This document shows, piece after piece, positions 7,441-13,807 of a stretch of 19,990 bases of DNA; position 1 is the first letter of the stretch, and each line of letters opens with the position of its first letter. The DNA lies in NCBI GenBank assembly GCA_002493395.1, contig DKYS01000003.1:1-19990 (forward strand), in the 5' to 3' direction. A program made the translations under genes and the position numbers. The stretch comes from Turicibacter sp. UBA7094 (GTDB taxonomy: Bacteria; Bacillota_I; Bacilli_A; MOL361; Turicibacteraceae). Below the pieces are notes generated by a model. That model did not search any database and was not told the DNA's origin. It saw only the letters and a list, made by a program, of their open reading frames with translations.

Positions 7441-8035
7441 TCTTACCCCATTATATTTTTTGAGTTTGTCATCAAATGCTTTAACCGTTGCATGTTTTCT
7501 GTGAAGGAATTTTTGCGCACGTCTATGTTGCATCATACTTTAGATAGGTATAACTCTATTCGACAGAATGTGCTGTTATAATTTTACCGTTTCTGTATGT
7601 TTCGGCTTTCAAGCTGTAAAGATTTTTTAATGTAAACAATATGTGCATAAGTCTGAGGTCGTTATCAATATCGGGAACGATAAGCAGTTGCTGTACAAGG
7701 TTTCAAGGATAGAATTCGTAGCAATATGGAGTAGTCGCAATAGGTATAAGTCGAAAAAGATAGCTTGCCACCGTTATCGAATGATACGGTATCAAGTGGG
7801 ATAAAAGGATATGAACGAAAAGTATTTGTCTGTTTTTGATTTCAAACAACGGGAAAAAGAGGTTGCAGTTCTTGACGAAAAGATTGTAGACTATTGGCGA
7901 TAAGTTGGACACGGCCCAGATAAAAACAGTTTGGTGAAAAGGAGAATGTCACACAAATGCTGTGAGTGTAGAAAATAGATAATATTACAGCGAGGGTAAG
8001 AGCGTTTGTCAATGCAGAATTGATATTCATCTAAA
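7408..8035. other. Decayed, gene-poor accessory region with coding fragments
   Basis: No complete gene was found in about 630 bp. Short stretches look like protein relics. On the minus strand, 7536-7408 reads 42 codons beginning MMQHRRAQKFLHRKHATVK, with no ribosome binding site and ending inside the guaA terminator. Another minus-strand relic near 7720-7575 contains IDNDLRLMHILF and ETYRNGKIITAHSVE. On the plus strand, 7811-7903 reads 30 codons starting MNEKYLSVFDFKQREK, and a fragment with ITARVRAFVNAELIF ends near 8033. None is recognised. The base usage differs from the flanking housekeeping genes. I infer debris from an inserted element or lost genes. Confidence 0.4.
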
Positions 8036-8109
8036 GTCAAGTTGTGCTATGCGAGTAATGTTATACAGTCATTTCCTTTTATCGAGTAGATTTTTTAACA
8101 ATTAAAGAG

Positions 8110-8115
8110 TATAAT
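8110..8115 (+). promoter_or_regulatory. -10 element of the acetyltransferase gene
   Basis: TATAAT at 8110-8115, 36 nt before the start codon, in an AT-rich stretch. No convincing -35 hexamer is seen. Confidence 0.5.
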
Positions 8116-8151
8116 AAGGGAAAAAATTACAATTTATCGAGGAGTAGCACA

Positions 8152-8667
8152 ATGAATTTTGAATTAAGAATATTACAGTCTGAACATACTGTTCAATTTA
8201 AAGAAGATATGCAAATAGCTTTTCAACAAAGTGCGGTCGAAGGCTTCGGCGCAATAAATGAGCAGATTTTACCCGAATCGCATATAGACCGCTCCTTAAA
8301 TGCAGAAGGTTCTGTGGCTTATGAAGCTGTTGTCGGTGGTGAACTTGTGGGTGGTGCTATTGTAGTGATAGACAAAAAAACACAACACAATTATTTAGAT
8401 TTTTTGTATGTAAAGAACGGCATTCAAAGCAAAGGAATAGGTCAGGCTATCTGGAAAGCAATAGAGAAGTTACACCCTGAGACAAACGTGTGGGAAACTT
8501 GCACCCCATACTTTGAAAAGCGTAATATTCACTTTTATGTAAACAAATGTGGTTTTCATATAGTTGAATTTTTCAACAAGTGGCATAAAGATCCGAACGA
8601 TTCGGACGATATTCCTATGGGTGATTATTTTGAGGGAATGTTCCGTTTTGAAAAGAAAATGAAATAA
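8152..8667 (+). CDS. GNAT family N-acetyltransferase
   Basis: A 171-residue protein with a Gcn5-related acetyltransferase fold. The beta-strand and acetyl-CoA loop (motif A) are seen in LDFLYVKNGIQSKGIGQAIW, about residues 82-101, where the Q/RxxGxG/A pattern reads QSKGIG. A typical C-terminal strand and helix follow (NIHFYVNKCGFHIVEFF). Such enzymes move an acetyl group from acetyl-CoA to an amine; the substrate is not predictable here. GGAG (8141-8144) is 7 nt before the ATG. Codons such as GGC, GCG and CGC are commoner than in the neighbouring genes, and the gene follows a debris-like region. Recent acquisition is plausible but unproven. Confidence 0.85.
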   Translation: MNFELRILQSEHTVQFKEDMQIAFQQSAVEGFGAINEQILPESHIDRSLNAEGSVAYEAVVGGELVGGAIVVIDKKTQHNYLDFLYVKNGIQSKGIGQAIWKAIEKLHPETNVWETCTPYFEKRNIHFYVNKCGFHIVEFFNKWHKDPNDSDDIPMGDYFEGMFRFEKKMK

Positions 8668-8741
8668 TTAAATTACAATTTATAGGGGTATTTATGACCT
8701 AAATCGTCAATTTTAATCAGATAGCTGTATAGGGTGAGAAG

Positions 8742-8784
8742 AAAAAGCGTAGATAACCATAGAATATGGTTTCTACGCTTTTTA
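8742..8784. terminator. Bidirectional terminator between the two acetyltransferase genes
   Basis: A 12-bp perfect stem (8742-8753 with 8772-8783) continues after one bulged base with 6 more pairs. It has A and T runs at its feet and covers the stop codon of the convergent minus-strand gene. Confidence 0.85.
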
Positions 8785-9297
8785 TAGTTGTTTACTCATG
8801 ATTAGATCGGTTTGTTCTTCTTCTCCCATGAAAAAGGAGTGGGCACCGATTACTTTAAATCCTAATGTTTCGTAAAAGGCGATTGCTTTAGGATTGTATT
8901 CCCAAACTCCGAGCCACATTAAATTTTTCTGATATTTTTTTGCTAATTGTTCAGCTGTTTCGATTAAATGACGACCAATACCTCGGCGTTTAAATGATTT
9001 TTTAATATAGATACGCTCCACTTCAAGAGCGTTTTCCCCCATTTTTTCTGATTGAGCGTCGTTAATATTTATTTTTAGATAACCTGCAAGTTCGTTATTA
9101 AAGTAAGCAAAGTAAAATTCTGAATGAGGATTTTCTAATTCTTTTTCTAATTTTGTAAGTTCATAGGCCGTATTGAGATAATCATTTAGACTTTTTTCAG
9201 AATTATTATCTTTGAATGTTTCTGTAAAGGTTTGAATACTCACCTCTTGTAAGTCTTGAACGTTATTTTTAGTGATTTTTTGTAGGTGAATTGACAT
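8782..9297 (-). CDS. paiA: PaiA-like spermine/spermidine N-acetyltransferase
   Basis: A 171-residue GNAT enzyme closely resembling Bacillus subtilis PaiA from memory along its whole length. Shared features include the opening SIxTFxxTFKxxNS, the core DAQSEKMGxxxLEVERIYIK, the acetyl-CoA loop RRGIGRHL, WLGVWEYNPKAIAFYExLGF, and the C-terminal HSFFMGEEEQTDLIM. PaiA acetylates spermidine and spermine, limiting polyamine toxicity, and was first noted for effects on sporulation and protease genes. GGGAG lies 7 nt before the ATG. The gene follows the MarR-type gene by 27 nt with no terminator between them, so the regulator probably controls it. Confidence 0.85.
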   Translation of the reverse strand: MSIHLQKITKNNVQDLQEVSIQTFTETFKDNNSEKSLNDYLNTAYELTKLEKELENPHSEFYFAYFNNELAGYLKININDAQSEKMGENALEVERIYIKKSFKRRGIGRHLIETAEQLAKKYQKNLMWLGVWEYNPKAIAFYETLGFKVIGAHSFFMGEEEQTDLIMSKQL

Positions 9298-9324
9298 AAG
9301 TTTTCTCCCTTCTTGCTCAGTTTA

Positions 9325-9777
9325 TTAATATTCTCGTTTTTTTCCTTTTTTAACGTGTTCCCAGCTTACTTCAACATTTTTTCTAACCCGATGAAGGAGT
9401 GTCGCGAGTAGTAATTGTTCCTTTTCTGATAGACCGTTAACTGCTATTTGAGTTGAATAGTGATGTTCTTTCATAATAAGTGGGTAGATATTTTGGCCTT
9501 TTTCTGTTGGAAATAGGCATTTAATTTTTTTATTGATCGGATCTGCCTTTTTTTCAATGAGGTGATTAGCTTCTAACTTTTGTATGGCACGGGCGGCTGT
9601 TGTCCGATCAACTTTAATTAATTCTGACAGTTTTTCTAGAATGATTCCGGGGTTTTCACAGATGCGAACGAGATAGAGATATTGCCCCTTTGTCAAATCA
9701 TACTCTTTAAATTCAATATTGCTAATAGAATCAAGTGAACGGGCAATCATCCCGATTTCTCTTAAGATATCTTTCAT
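9325..9777 (-). CDS. MarR family transcriptional regulator
   Basis: A 150-residue winged-helix protein. The central region GIILEKLSELIKVDRTTAARAIQKLEANHLIEKK is a standard MarR helix-turn-helix and recognition helix (about residues 45-78). A short wing (INKKIKCLFPTEKG) follows. The N- and C-terminal helices are dimerisation segments. GGAGG is placed 8 nt before the ATG. Members of this family bind small palindromes as dimers, often in their own promoter, and release DNA when a ligand binds. Here a perfect TGTTG-N6-CAACA palindrome overlaps the likely -35 region upstream, and paiA follows immediately. The ligand is unknown; a polyamine or toxic amine would be logical, but that is inference. 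Confidence 0.9.
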   Translation of the reverse strand: MKDILREIGMIARSLDSISNIEFKEYDLTKGQYLYLVRICENPGIILEKLSELIKVDRTTAARAIQKLEANHLIEKKADPINKKIKCLFPTEKGQNIYPLIMKEHHYSTQIAVNGLSEKEQLLLATLLHRVRKNVEVSWEHVKKGKKREY

Positions 9778-9796
9778 ACTTTAAACCTCCAGTATA

Positions 9797-9832
9797 GACA
9801 TATTCTATAATAATTTTGTTGCAAATACAACA
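9797..9832 (-). promoter_or_regulatory. Promoter and candidate MarR operator upstream of marR-paiA
   Basis: On the minus strand TTGTAT, 17 bp, TAGAAT forms a promoter-like pair ending about 25 nt from the marR start. A perfect inverted repeat TGTTG-CAAATA-CAACA (9817-9832) covers the -35 hexamer, the expected place for an autorepressor site. Confidence 0.5.
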
Positions 9833-9943
9833 TTTTTAAAAGAAGATTAGATTTTTTGATAAATTTATGAACAGTTTTTCTATTATATGGTTTAAAAGAT
9901 CTAAGAAGATGTATCCTTGATTGTACAACCTGTTATGAGCATA

Positions 9944-9983
9944 GAAAAAAACAACATTCAATGATGAGTGTTGTTTTTCGTTT
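9944..9983. terminator. Isolated bidirectional terminator-like hairpin
   Basis: A 14-bp stem (9947-9960 with 9965-9978, one G-T pair on the plus strand) closes an ATGA loop, with seven A residues on the left and five T residues on the right. No protein gene ends here on either strand. Confidence 0.75.
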
Positions 9984-10149
9984 AGTAGTGTGGGGAATTT
10001 AACACATTGGTTATTGGTTGTTTATAAATGTTTTAATTTTGTGATTAGTCCAGCGCTTTATTATTGGGGTAACTTCATTTTATAATAAAGATTCGATTTA
10101 TGAGCTTTTTTATGGGGCGCACTTAATTAATATTACAATCTGGCACTTT
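9984..10149. other. Intergenic stretch with no recognised feature
   Basis: AT-rich sequence between the isolated hairpin and the agr terminator. The only structure seen is a 9-bp inverted repeat (10056-10064 with 10082-10090) of unknown meaning. No open frame with a ribosome binding site was found. Confidence 0.4.
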
Positions 10150-10184
10150 AAAAAAAGCCCAGTCCTCGTAAGGGATCTAAGCCT
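10150..10184 (-). terminator. Terminator of the agr operon
   Basis: Read on the minus strand, GCTTAG-A-TCC pairs with GGACTGGGC across a 7-nt loop, with two U-G pairs and one bulged A, and ends in seven T residues. The wobble pairs exist only in the minus-strand RNA, so it acts in one direction. It lies about 125 nt past the agrA stop. A weaker AT-only hairpin (10275-10296) lies between. Confidence 0.65.
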
Positions 10185-10308
10185 AATCATCTAGTTCATT
10201 TGACTATATTCAGAGATGTCAATAGAGCTCTAAAAAAATAAATTAGATTATTAAAGGGTGTATATGTGAATAAGAATATGAAGATTATTTCATATTTCAA
10301 ATGCCAGT

Positions 10309-11052
10309 CTATCTTTTTTCAATCTCCCTTATTTTTTCTTCAAGTTCTTTTAAATACCTCCGTGAAACGAGACAATGATAGTTACCTTTAAGATAAACTA
10401 TTTTATTCTTTTTATCAATATGAGTGATGTTAGATACATTTACGACAAAAGAGCGATGACAACGGAAAAGTCGCTCGTCACTTTTTTCAAGTTCACTTAA
10501 ACGCCCATAAAAATGTGTTGTTTTTTTAGGAGTTATTAAATTAATTTTATGAGCAACCTGAGCTGTTTCAAAATATAAGATGTCTGAAAAGGGTAGTTGG
10601 AATTTTGTATACTGATTTTTAAATATAAATGAATCCTCACTTATTGGCTTGTTTAAATATTCACTCGCAATTTTTAAACATTCTTCAATATTTTTTTTAA
10701 ACATTAAATTATCTTGATCTTTCGTAATGAAATCTAGTGCGGAGACTTTATATTCGAATGTCTTAGGAGCCAATTCTGGATGCGTGGTTACAAATACAAT
10801 CGTTCCATACGGGTCTTTCGCACGAATGAGTTGAGCAATTTCTAAACCTTTTTTAGTATAGTCATTAATTTCCAAATCTAAAAAATAGAGGTGATAATTC
10901 CCCATTGATGTTAACTCATCGAGCAATTTATCCGGGCTAGCTGTTGAAAAGAGACGTTGGCAGGGAATATTATTCTTTTTTATTAACTCATTAATGATTT
11001 TTTCTAAACGGCTTCTTTGAATAGGGTTATCCTCTAAAACAAAAATGTCCAC
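10309..11052 (-). CDS. agrA: LytTR-family response regulator, AgrA-like
   Basis: A 247-residue two-component response regulator. The N-terminal receiver domain has acidic residues Glu7-Asp8, phospho-acceptor Asp59 in YFLDLEI, Thr89/Thr90 and the invariant Lys111 in DFITKD. After a linker, the C-terminal LytTR DNA-binding domain (about 135-245) includes FYGRLSELE, FRCHRSFVVNVSNI and LVSRRYLKEL, which match AgrA and ComE. LytTR proteins bind pairs of 9-bp direct repeats, and matching sites exist 2.5 and 4 kb upstream. Translation begins at GTG, with GAGGAG 9 nt before it. The gene follows agrC with a 3-nt gap and is last in the operon. Confidence 0.93.
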   Translation of the reverse strand: MDIFVLEDNPIQRSRLEKIINELIKKNNIPCQRLFSTASPDKLLDELTSMGNYHLYFLDLEINDYTKKGLEIAQLIRAKDPYGTIVFVTTHPELAPKTFEYKVSALDFITKDQDNLMFKKNIEECLKIASEYLNKPISEDSFIFKNQYTKFQLPFSDILYFETAQVAHKINLITPKKTTHFYGRLSELEKSDERLFRCHRSFVVNVSNITHIDKKNKIVYLKGNYHCLVSRRYLKELEEKIREIEKR

Positions 11053-11055
11053 GTT

Positions 11056-12363
11056 TTATCGCTCCTCGTTTTGTAATATTAACGTTTGAATAAATACTCC
11101 TGATTCGTACGATGTTTCTAGTCTAATGTATTTGTTCTCTTCTAAGAGTTGGTGGACATTATATAAGCCAATCCCTCTATCTTTTCCTTTAGAAGAATAG
11201 CCTTTGGTATAGATAGTTTGTAAATCTATTTTCCTGTCCTCACAATTATTTTCAATCTGTATTTGTTGGGCATCTCTATCTTGAATCATGATAATGGAGA
11301 TATAGGGATGGTTTGTCGTACTGGCTCCTTCGATTGCATTATCTAATAAGATAGAGAAAACTCTATAAAATGAAAAGGTATCCATGTAAATTGAATTAAT
11401 CGGATCTTCTATTTCTAATCGAACCTCAATGCCACTGTTTTGAGATTTAATAATTTTGGCAGTGAGTAGACTTTTAATTTCGACTACTTGAATCTTATGT
11501 AGCTGTCCTAAAATATAGTCATTACCTTTGACCAGCTGCTTAGTGGGTTGGATAATGCTTTGATAGACATCTTTTATAATTTCAATATTTTCTTGACGAA
11601 TCCCTTCCTCTAAACTCAATAAAATATTGAGATAATCATGACGGAAACTATTTAAGTTAGTATAGAGTTGTTCAATTTGAAGAGTATACTCATGTAGTTG
11701 TTGATTTAATATACGTTCCTGTTTCATCTTGGCATCCTTGTTTAAGATATAGATTAAAGTCATAACGACCAAACCTAATAACACGGCATAAATGAAAAAT
11801 AATAAACCTGTAAGGATAAGATGTTTTGGACTAAATCCCTGGATTTGTCCAAGAAAGATATTAAAATAAAAAATAACGAGGGTTAGTAAAAGAAAGCTAA
11901 GAATTAGACTCTGATATTTTCTATCTAGCGTTAGAAATTGACGGAATTTTCCGATTAAAGATTTAATAAAACAACAAATTAAGATACTTAGCATACTAGC
12001 GAGAAGCTCTACCGTAAGGAGCCTATCATAATGTACAATAAAAGAATTTAAAACCTTCTTAAGGACATACATTTCCATGATTTGTGAAAAGTAATCAGTT
12101 ACCACTATTATAATTAATGGGACACATACTGATAGAATATTAGTAAACACTTGCTTAGTCTTCAAGGATAGCGAGATAATTAAAAATAAAATAACGACAA
12201 AGATCGCAAAAAATCCAATGACATTATAAAGAGGGAGTCCAATTATAGTAATGATTAATAACCAAATAATGAAATCCTTTATAGCTATTTTTTGAGGGGA
12301 TAAAATACTGGCTCCTGTTAGTAATGTTACTAATTGTAAAAAGAGAATAAAATAAAGAGTCAT
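11056..12363 (-). CDS. agrC: Sensor histidine kinase, AgrC-like (HPK10)
   Basis: A 435-residue membrane kinase and the likely receptor of the cyclic peptide encoded just upstream. Residues 1-208 form about six or seven transmembrane helices. A short coiled coil leads to the phospho-acceptor His242 in FRHDYLN, the form typical of the HPK10 family. The ATPase domain has the N-box around Asn342 (LLDNAIEGA), IENNC at 370-374, and the G-box GIGLYNV at 397-403. Its ATG overlaps the agrD stop as TAATG, and GGAGGAG lies 8 nt before it, so translation of the two is coupled. The N-terminal half of such receptors sets signal specificity. Confidence 0.95.
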   Translation of the reverse strand: MTLYFILFLQLVTLLTGASILSPQKIAIKDFIIWLLIITIIGLPLYNVIGFFAIFVVILFLIISLSLKTKQVFTNILSVCVPLIIIVVTDYFSQIMEMYVLKKVLNSFIVHYDRLLTVELLASMLSILICCFIKSLIGKFRQFLTLDRKYQSLILSFLLLTLVIFYFNIFLGQIQGFSPKHLILTGLLFFIYAVLLGLVVMTLIYILNKDAKMKQERILNQQLHEYTLQIEQLYTNLNSFRHDYLNILLSLEEGIRQENIEIIKDVYQSIIQPTKQLVKGNDYILGQLHKIQVVEIKSLLTAKIIKSQNSGIEVRLEIEDPINSIYMDTFSFYRVFSILLDNAIEGASTTNHPYISIIMIQDRDAQQIQIENNCEDRKIDLQTIYTKGYSSKGKDRGIGLYNVHQLLEENKYIRLETSYESGVFIQTLILQNEER

Positions 12364-12551
12364 TAAATAGTCTCCTCCAATTTTTGATTTACTCGCCGAG
12401 TCAATAATGCTTGAGGGATATCAGGCTCATAAGCAAATCCGATACAGGTAGTATCAATGGCTTTATCCCCTACTTTTGATGCGACTTTTCCTAACGATTT
12501 AGCGGTTTCTTGCCTAAGTTTATTCATCAAATGTTTCTGTATATTTTTCAT
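12363..12551 (-). CDS. agrD: Cyclic autoinducer pro-peptide, AgrD-like
   Basis: A 62-residue precursor with the three parts of AgrD. The N-terminal region (1-30) is basic and amphipathic, suited to membrane contact. A core with the only cysteine, Cys36, reads TTCIGFA. A charged C-terminal tail (41-62) starts YEPDIPQAL. The tail start closely resembles the YEP motif of Listeria AgrD, where the five residues beginning with Cys form the ring. By analogy the mature signal should be a thiolactone joining Cys36 to Ala40 (CIGFA) with a short, unknown N-terminal extension. The start overlaps the end of agrB by 32 nt, and the stop overlaps the agrC start. An AGGAG lies 11 nt before the ATG. Confidence 0.88.
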   Translation of the reverse strand: MKNIQKHLMNKLRQETAKSLGKVASKVGDKAIDTTCIGFAYEPDIPQALLTRRVNQKLEETI

Positions 12552-13161
12552 AGTTGTTATAGCTCCTTTTTAAAATTTTATAGGTCAGGGGTAAAGTAAA
12601 AATAATTTGACTGAGGATTCCTAAAGTGATCATCTTTTTAATGTCAGGATTTTTAATCATTAAGGTGATGAAGAAAAGAATTAGGCAATGAATTAAGGAT
12701 TGTTTACGTAATTTTTCTCTTCTTTGTCTATTAATTAAGGGTTGTTTTTCGGTATCCGCAGGTGCATAACGATTTAAACATAAAAAAGAAACCATAAAAC
12801 TAATTATAATAAAATGATTGCTGAATATAAAATGACGTGAGAAATAAGGAAGTAGAACAAATAAAACAATACTAATAGTTGAACAATTTAAACTTGTTTT
12901 TGCATGGAGACCATGAGATTTAACTCTTAAAAAAAGATAGGAAGTGTGCAAAATGAGGGTTAAATAAAAGGTATTTAGTACAAAGGCTAAACCATAAATT
13001 ACGGTTCCTTTTAAAAGGTTAATTAGTATAACTTCAATCCCTAATTTTATTTTTAAATATTCTAAATCATCTATTACAATGTTACGTTTAATCCAATCGG
13101 CTACCATAGTTGCGATGAATTCTACCCAATTTTTTTTTGAAAGAATCACATATTTAGTCAT
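12520..13161 (-). CDS. agrB: Accessory gene regulator processing peptidase, AgrB-like
   Basis: A 213-residue membrane cysteine endopeptidase that cuts the AgrD tail and forms the thiolactone. The catalytic pair is visible in SHGLHAKTSLNCST: His86 and Cys93, with the seven-residue spacing of Staphylococcus AgrB. The RYAPADTEKQPL segment that follows is strongly conserved in AgrB. Hydrophobic helices lie near 41-60, 64-78, 95-107, 115-130, 153-168 and 173-195. A GGGGGAT ribosome binding site sits 8 nt before the ATG. It is the first gene of a minus-strand agrBDCA operon, and the gene order matches staphylococci and Listeria. Confidence 0.95.
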   Translation of the reverse strand: MTKYVILSKKNWVEFIATMVADWIKRNIVIDDLEYLKIKLGIEVILINLLKGTVIYGLAFVLNTFYLTLILHTSYLFLRVKSHGLHAKTSLNCSTISIVLFVLLPYFSRHFIFSNHFIIISFMVSFLCLNRYAPADTEKQPLINRQRREKLRKQSLIHCLILFFITLMIKNPDIKKMITLGILSQIIFTLPLTYKILKRSYNNYEKYTETFDE

Positions 13162-13186
13162 TTATTCATCCCCCTTATACACCAAA

Positions 13187-13215
13187 ATTATACCATTTAC
13201 TCTGCAGAATTTAAA
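13187..13215 (-). promoter_or_regulatory. Promoter of agrBDCA
   Basis: On the minus strand TTTAAA, 17 bp, TATAAT ends about 25 nt before agrB. The -35 is poor, as in activated promoters, but I found no LytTR-type box nearby. An 8-9-bp inverted repeat (ACACCAA near 13179 and TTGGTGT near 13233) flanks it. Confidence 0.55.
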
Positions 13216-13295
13216 AATAATAATTTCATTTATTGGTGTTTTTTGTCGAAAATGAAGGAAGTATTGATTTGAAGTCTCAATATTTTATGTTTTGA

Positions 13296-13425
13296 AAGAA
13301 GGAGCCCTTGTATTATGTAGAAACATCCAAAGCAAATGAAGCTTTCGATGAGAAGAGGAGAGTAAAACTTAAGTGAAGGTGGCGAAGAAATATCTACAAA
13401 TGAAATCAAATTTTTGGTTAGATAA
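13296..13425 (+). pseudogene. Decayed coding remnant, frameshifted
   Basis: The frame KKEPLYYVETSKANEAF continues to a TGA at 13374. The frame one base later picks up EGGEEISTNEIKFLVR and stops at 13423. Together they read like about 43 residues of a real protein C-terminus with one inserted base. There is no start codon or ribosome binding site, and I do not recognise the parent protein. Confidence 0.4.
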
Positions 13426-13507
13426 TTAGGTTTTAATTAGTCTGTATAAATGCCTTAGTCTTTAATAAAAAAGTTCTATGAAATCCTAATGGAATAGGTT
13501 CTTTTTG

Positions 13508-13537
13508 ACCGTTTATGAGTAAAAAATGACCGTTTAG
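13508..13537 (+). promoter_or_regulatory. Pair of LytTR (AgrA-type) direct repeats
   Basis: ACCGTTTAT (13508-13516) and ACCGTTTAG (13529-13537) both fit the published LytTR-regulator consensus [TA][AC][CA]GTTN[AG][TG]. Their starts are 21 bp apart, which is the known spacing (9-bp repeats with a 12-bp gap). They lie just upstream of a weak promoter facing the small ORF and the secreted-protein unit. Confidence 0.75.
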
Positions 13538-13546
13538 GAAAAAATA

Positions 13547-13575
13547 TTGTTTTTATTTAGAAAAAATAATAAATT
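13547..13575 (+). promoter_or_regulatory. Promoter downstream of the LytTR boxes
   Basis: TTGTTT (13547-13552), 17 bp, TAAATT (13570-13575). Both hexamers are imperfect, as expected where an activator bound just upstream is needed. Confidence 0.5.
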
Positions 13576-13668
13576 ATAGGAGAAATAAAATTATGATTTG
13601 AGAGGGGAAAATCTATAGTTTGAATCATATTAAAAAGCAATCATAAAAATCTAATGGGAGCAGTTTTA

Positions 13669-13779
13669 ATGAAAATGCGTTATTTTCTATATTCGATAGA
13701 TACCCATTTGAAAATTTACTTAATATCTAGCTTTATTAAGGATATAACTTTCAAGAAAAAATCATTAATTTTATTTTGA
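13669..13779 (+). CDS. Small ORF of 36 aa below the AgrA-type boxes
   Basis: GGGAG lies 8 nt before ATG 13669. The product begins MKMRYFLYSIDTHLKIYL, has a net positive charge and is rich in Ile, Leu, Phe and Lys. It ends in a basic then hydrophobic tail. Nothing is recognised. Placement directly after an AgrA-type promoter makes it a candidate small effector or leader peptide, but it could equally be chance in an AT-rich leader. The second box-bearing unit has no equivalent ORF at this position. Confidence 0.35.
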   Translation: MKMRYFLYSIDTHLKIYLISSFIKDITFKKKSLILF

Positions 13780-13807
13780 TAATCTACGGAACGATAGGAG
13801 AGATAGT

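Noticed and set aside
7703..8030. Two overlapping minus-strand open frames (69 and 62 codons)
   Set aside because: There is no ribosome binding site, the composition is poor, and nothing is recognised; treated as part of the decayed region rather than as genes.
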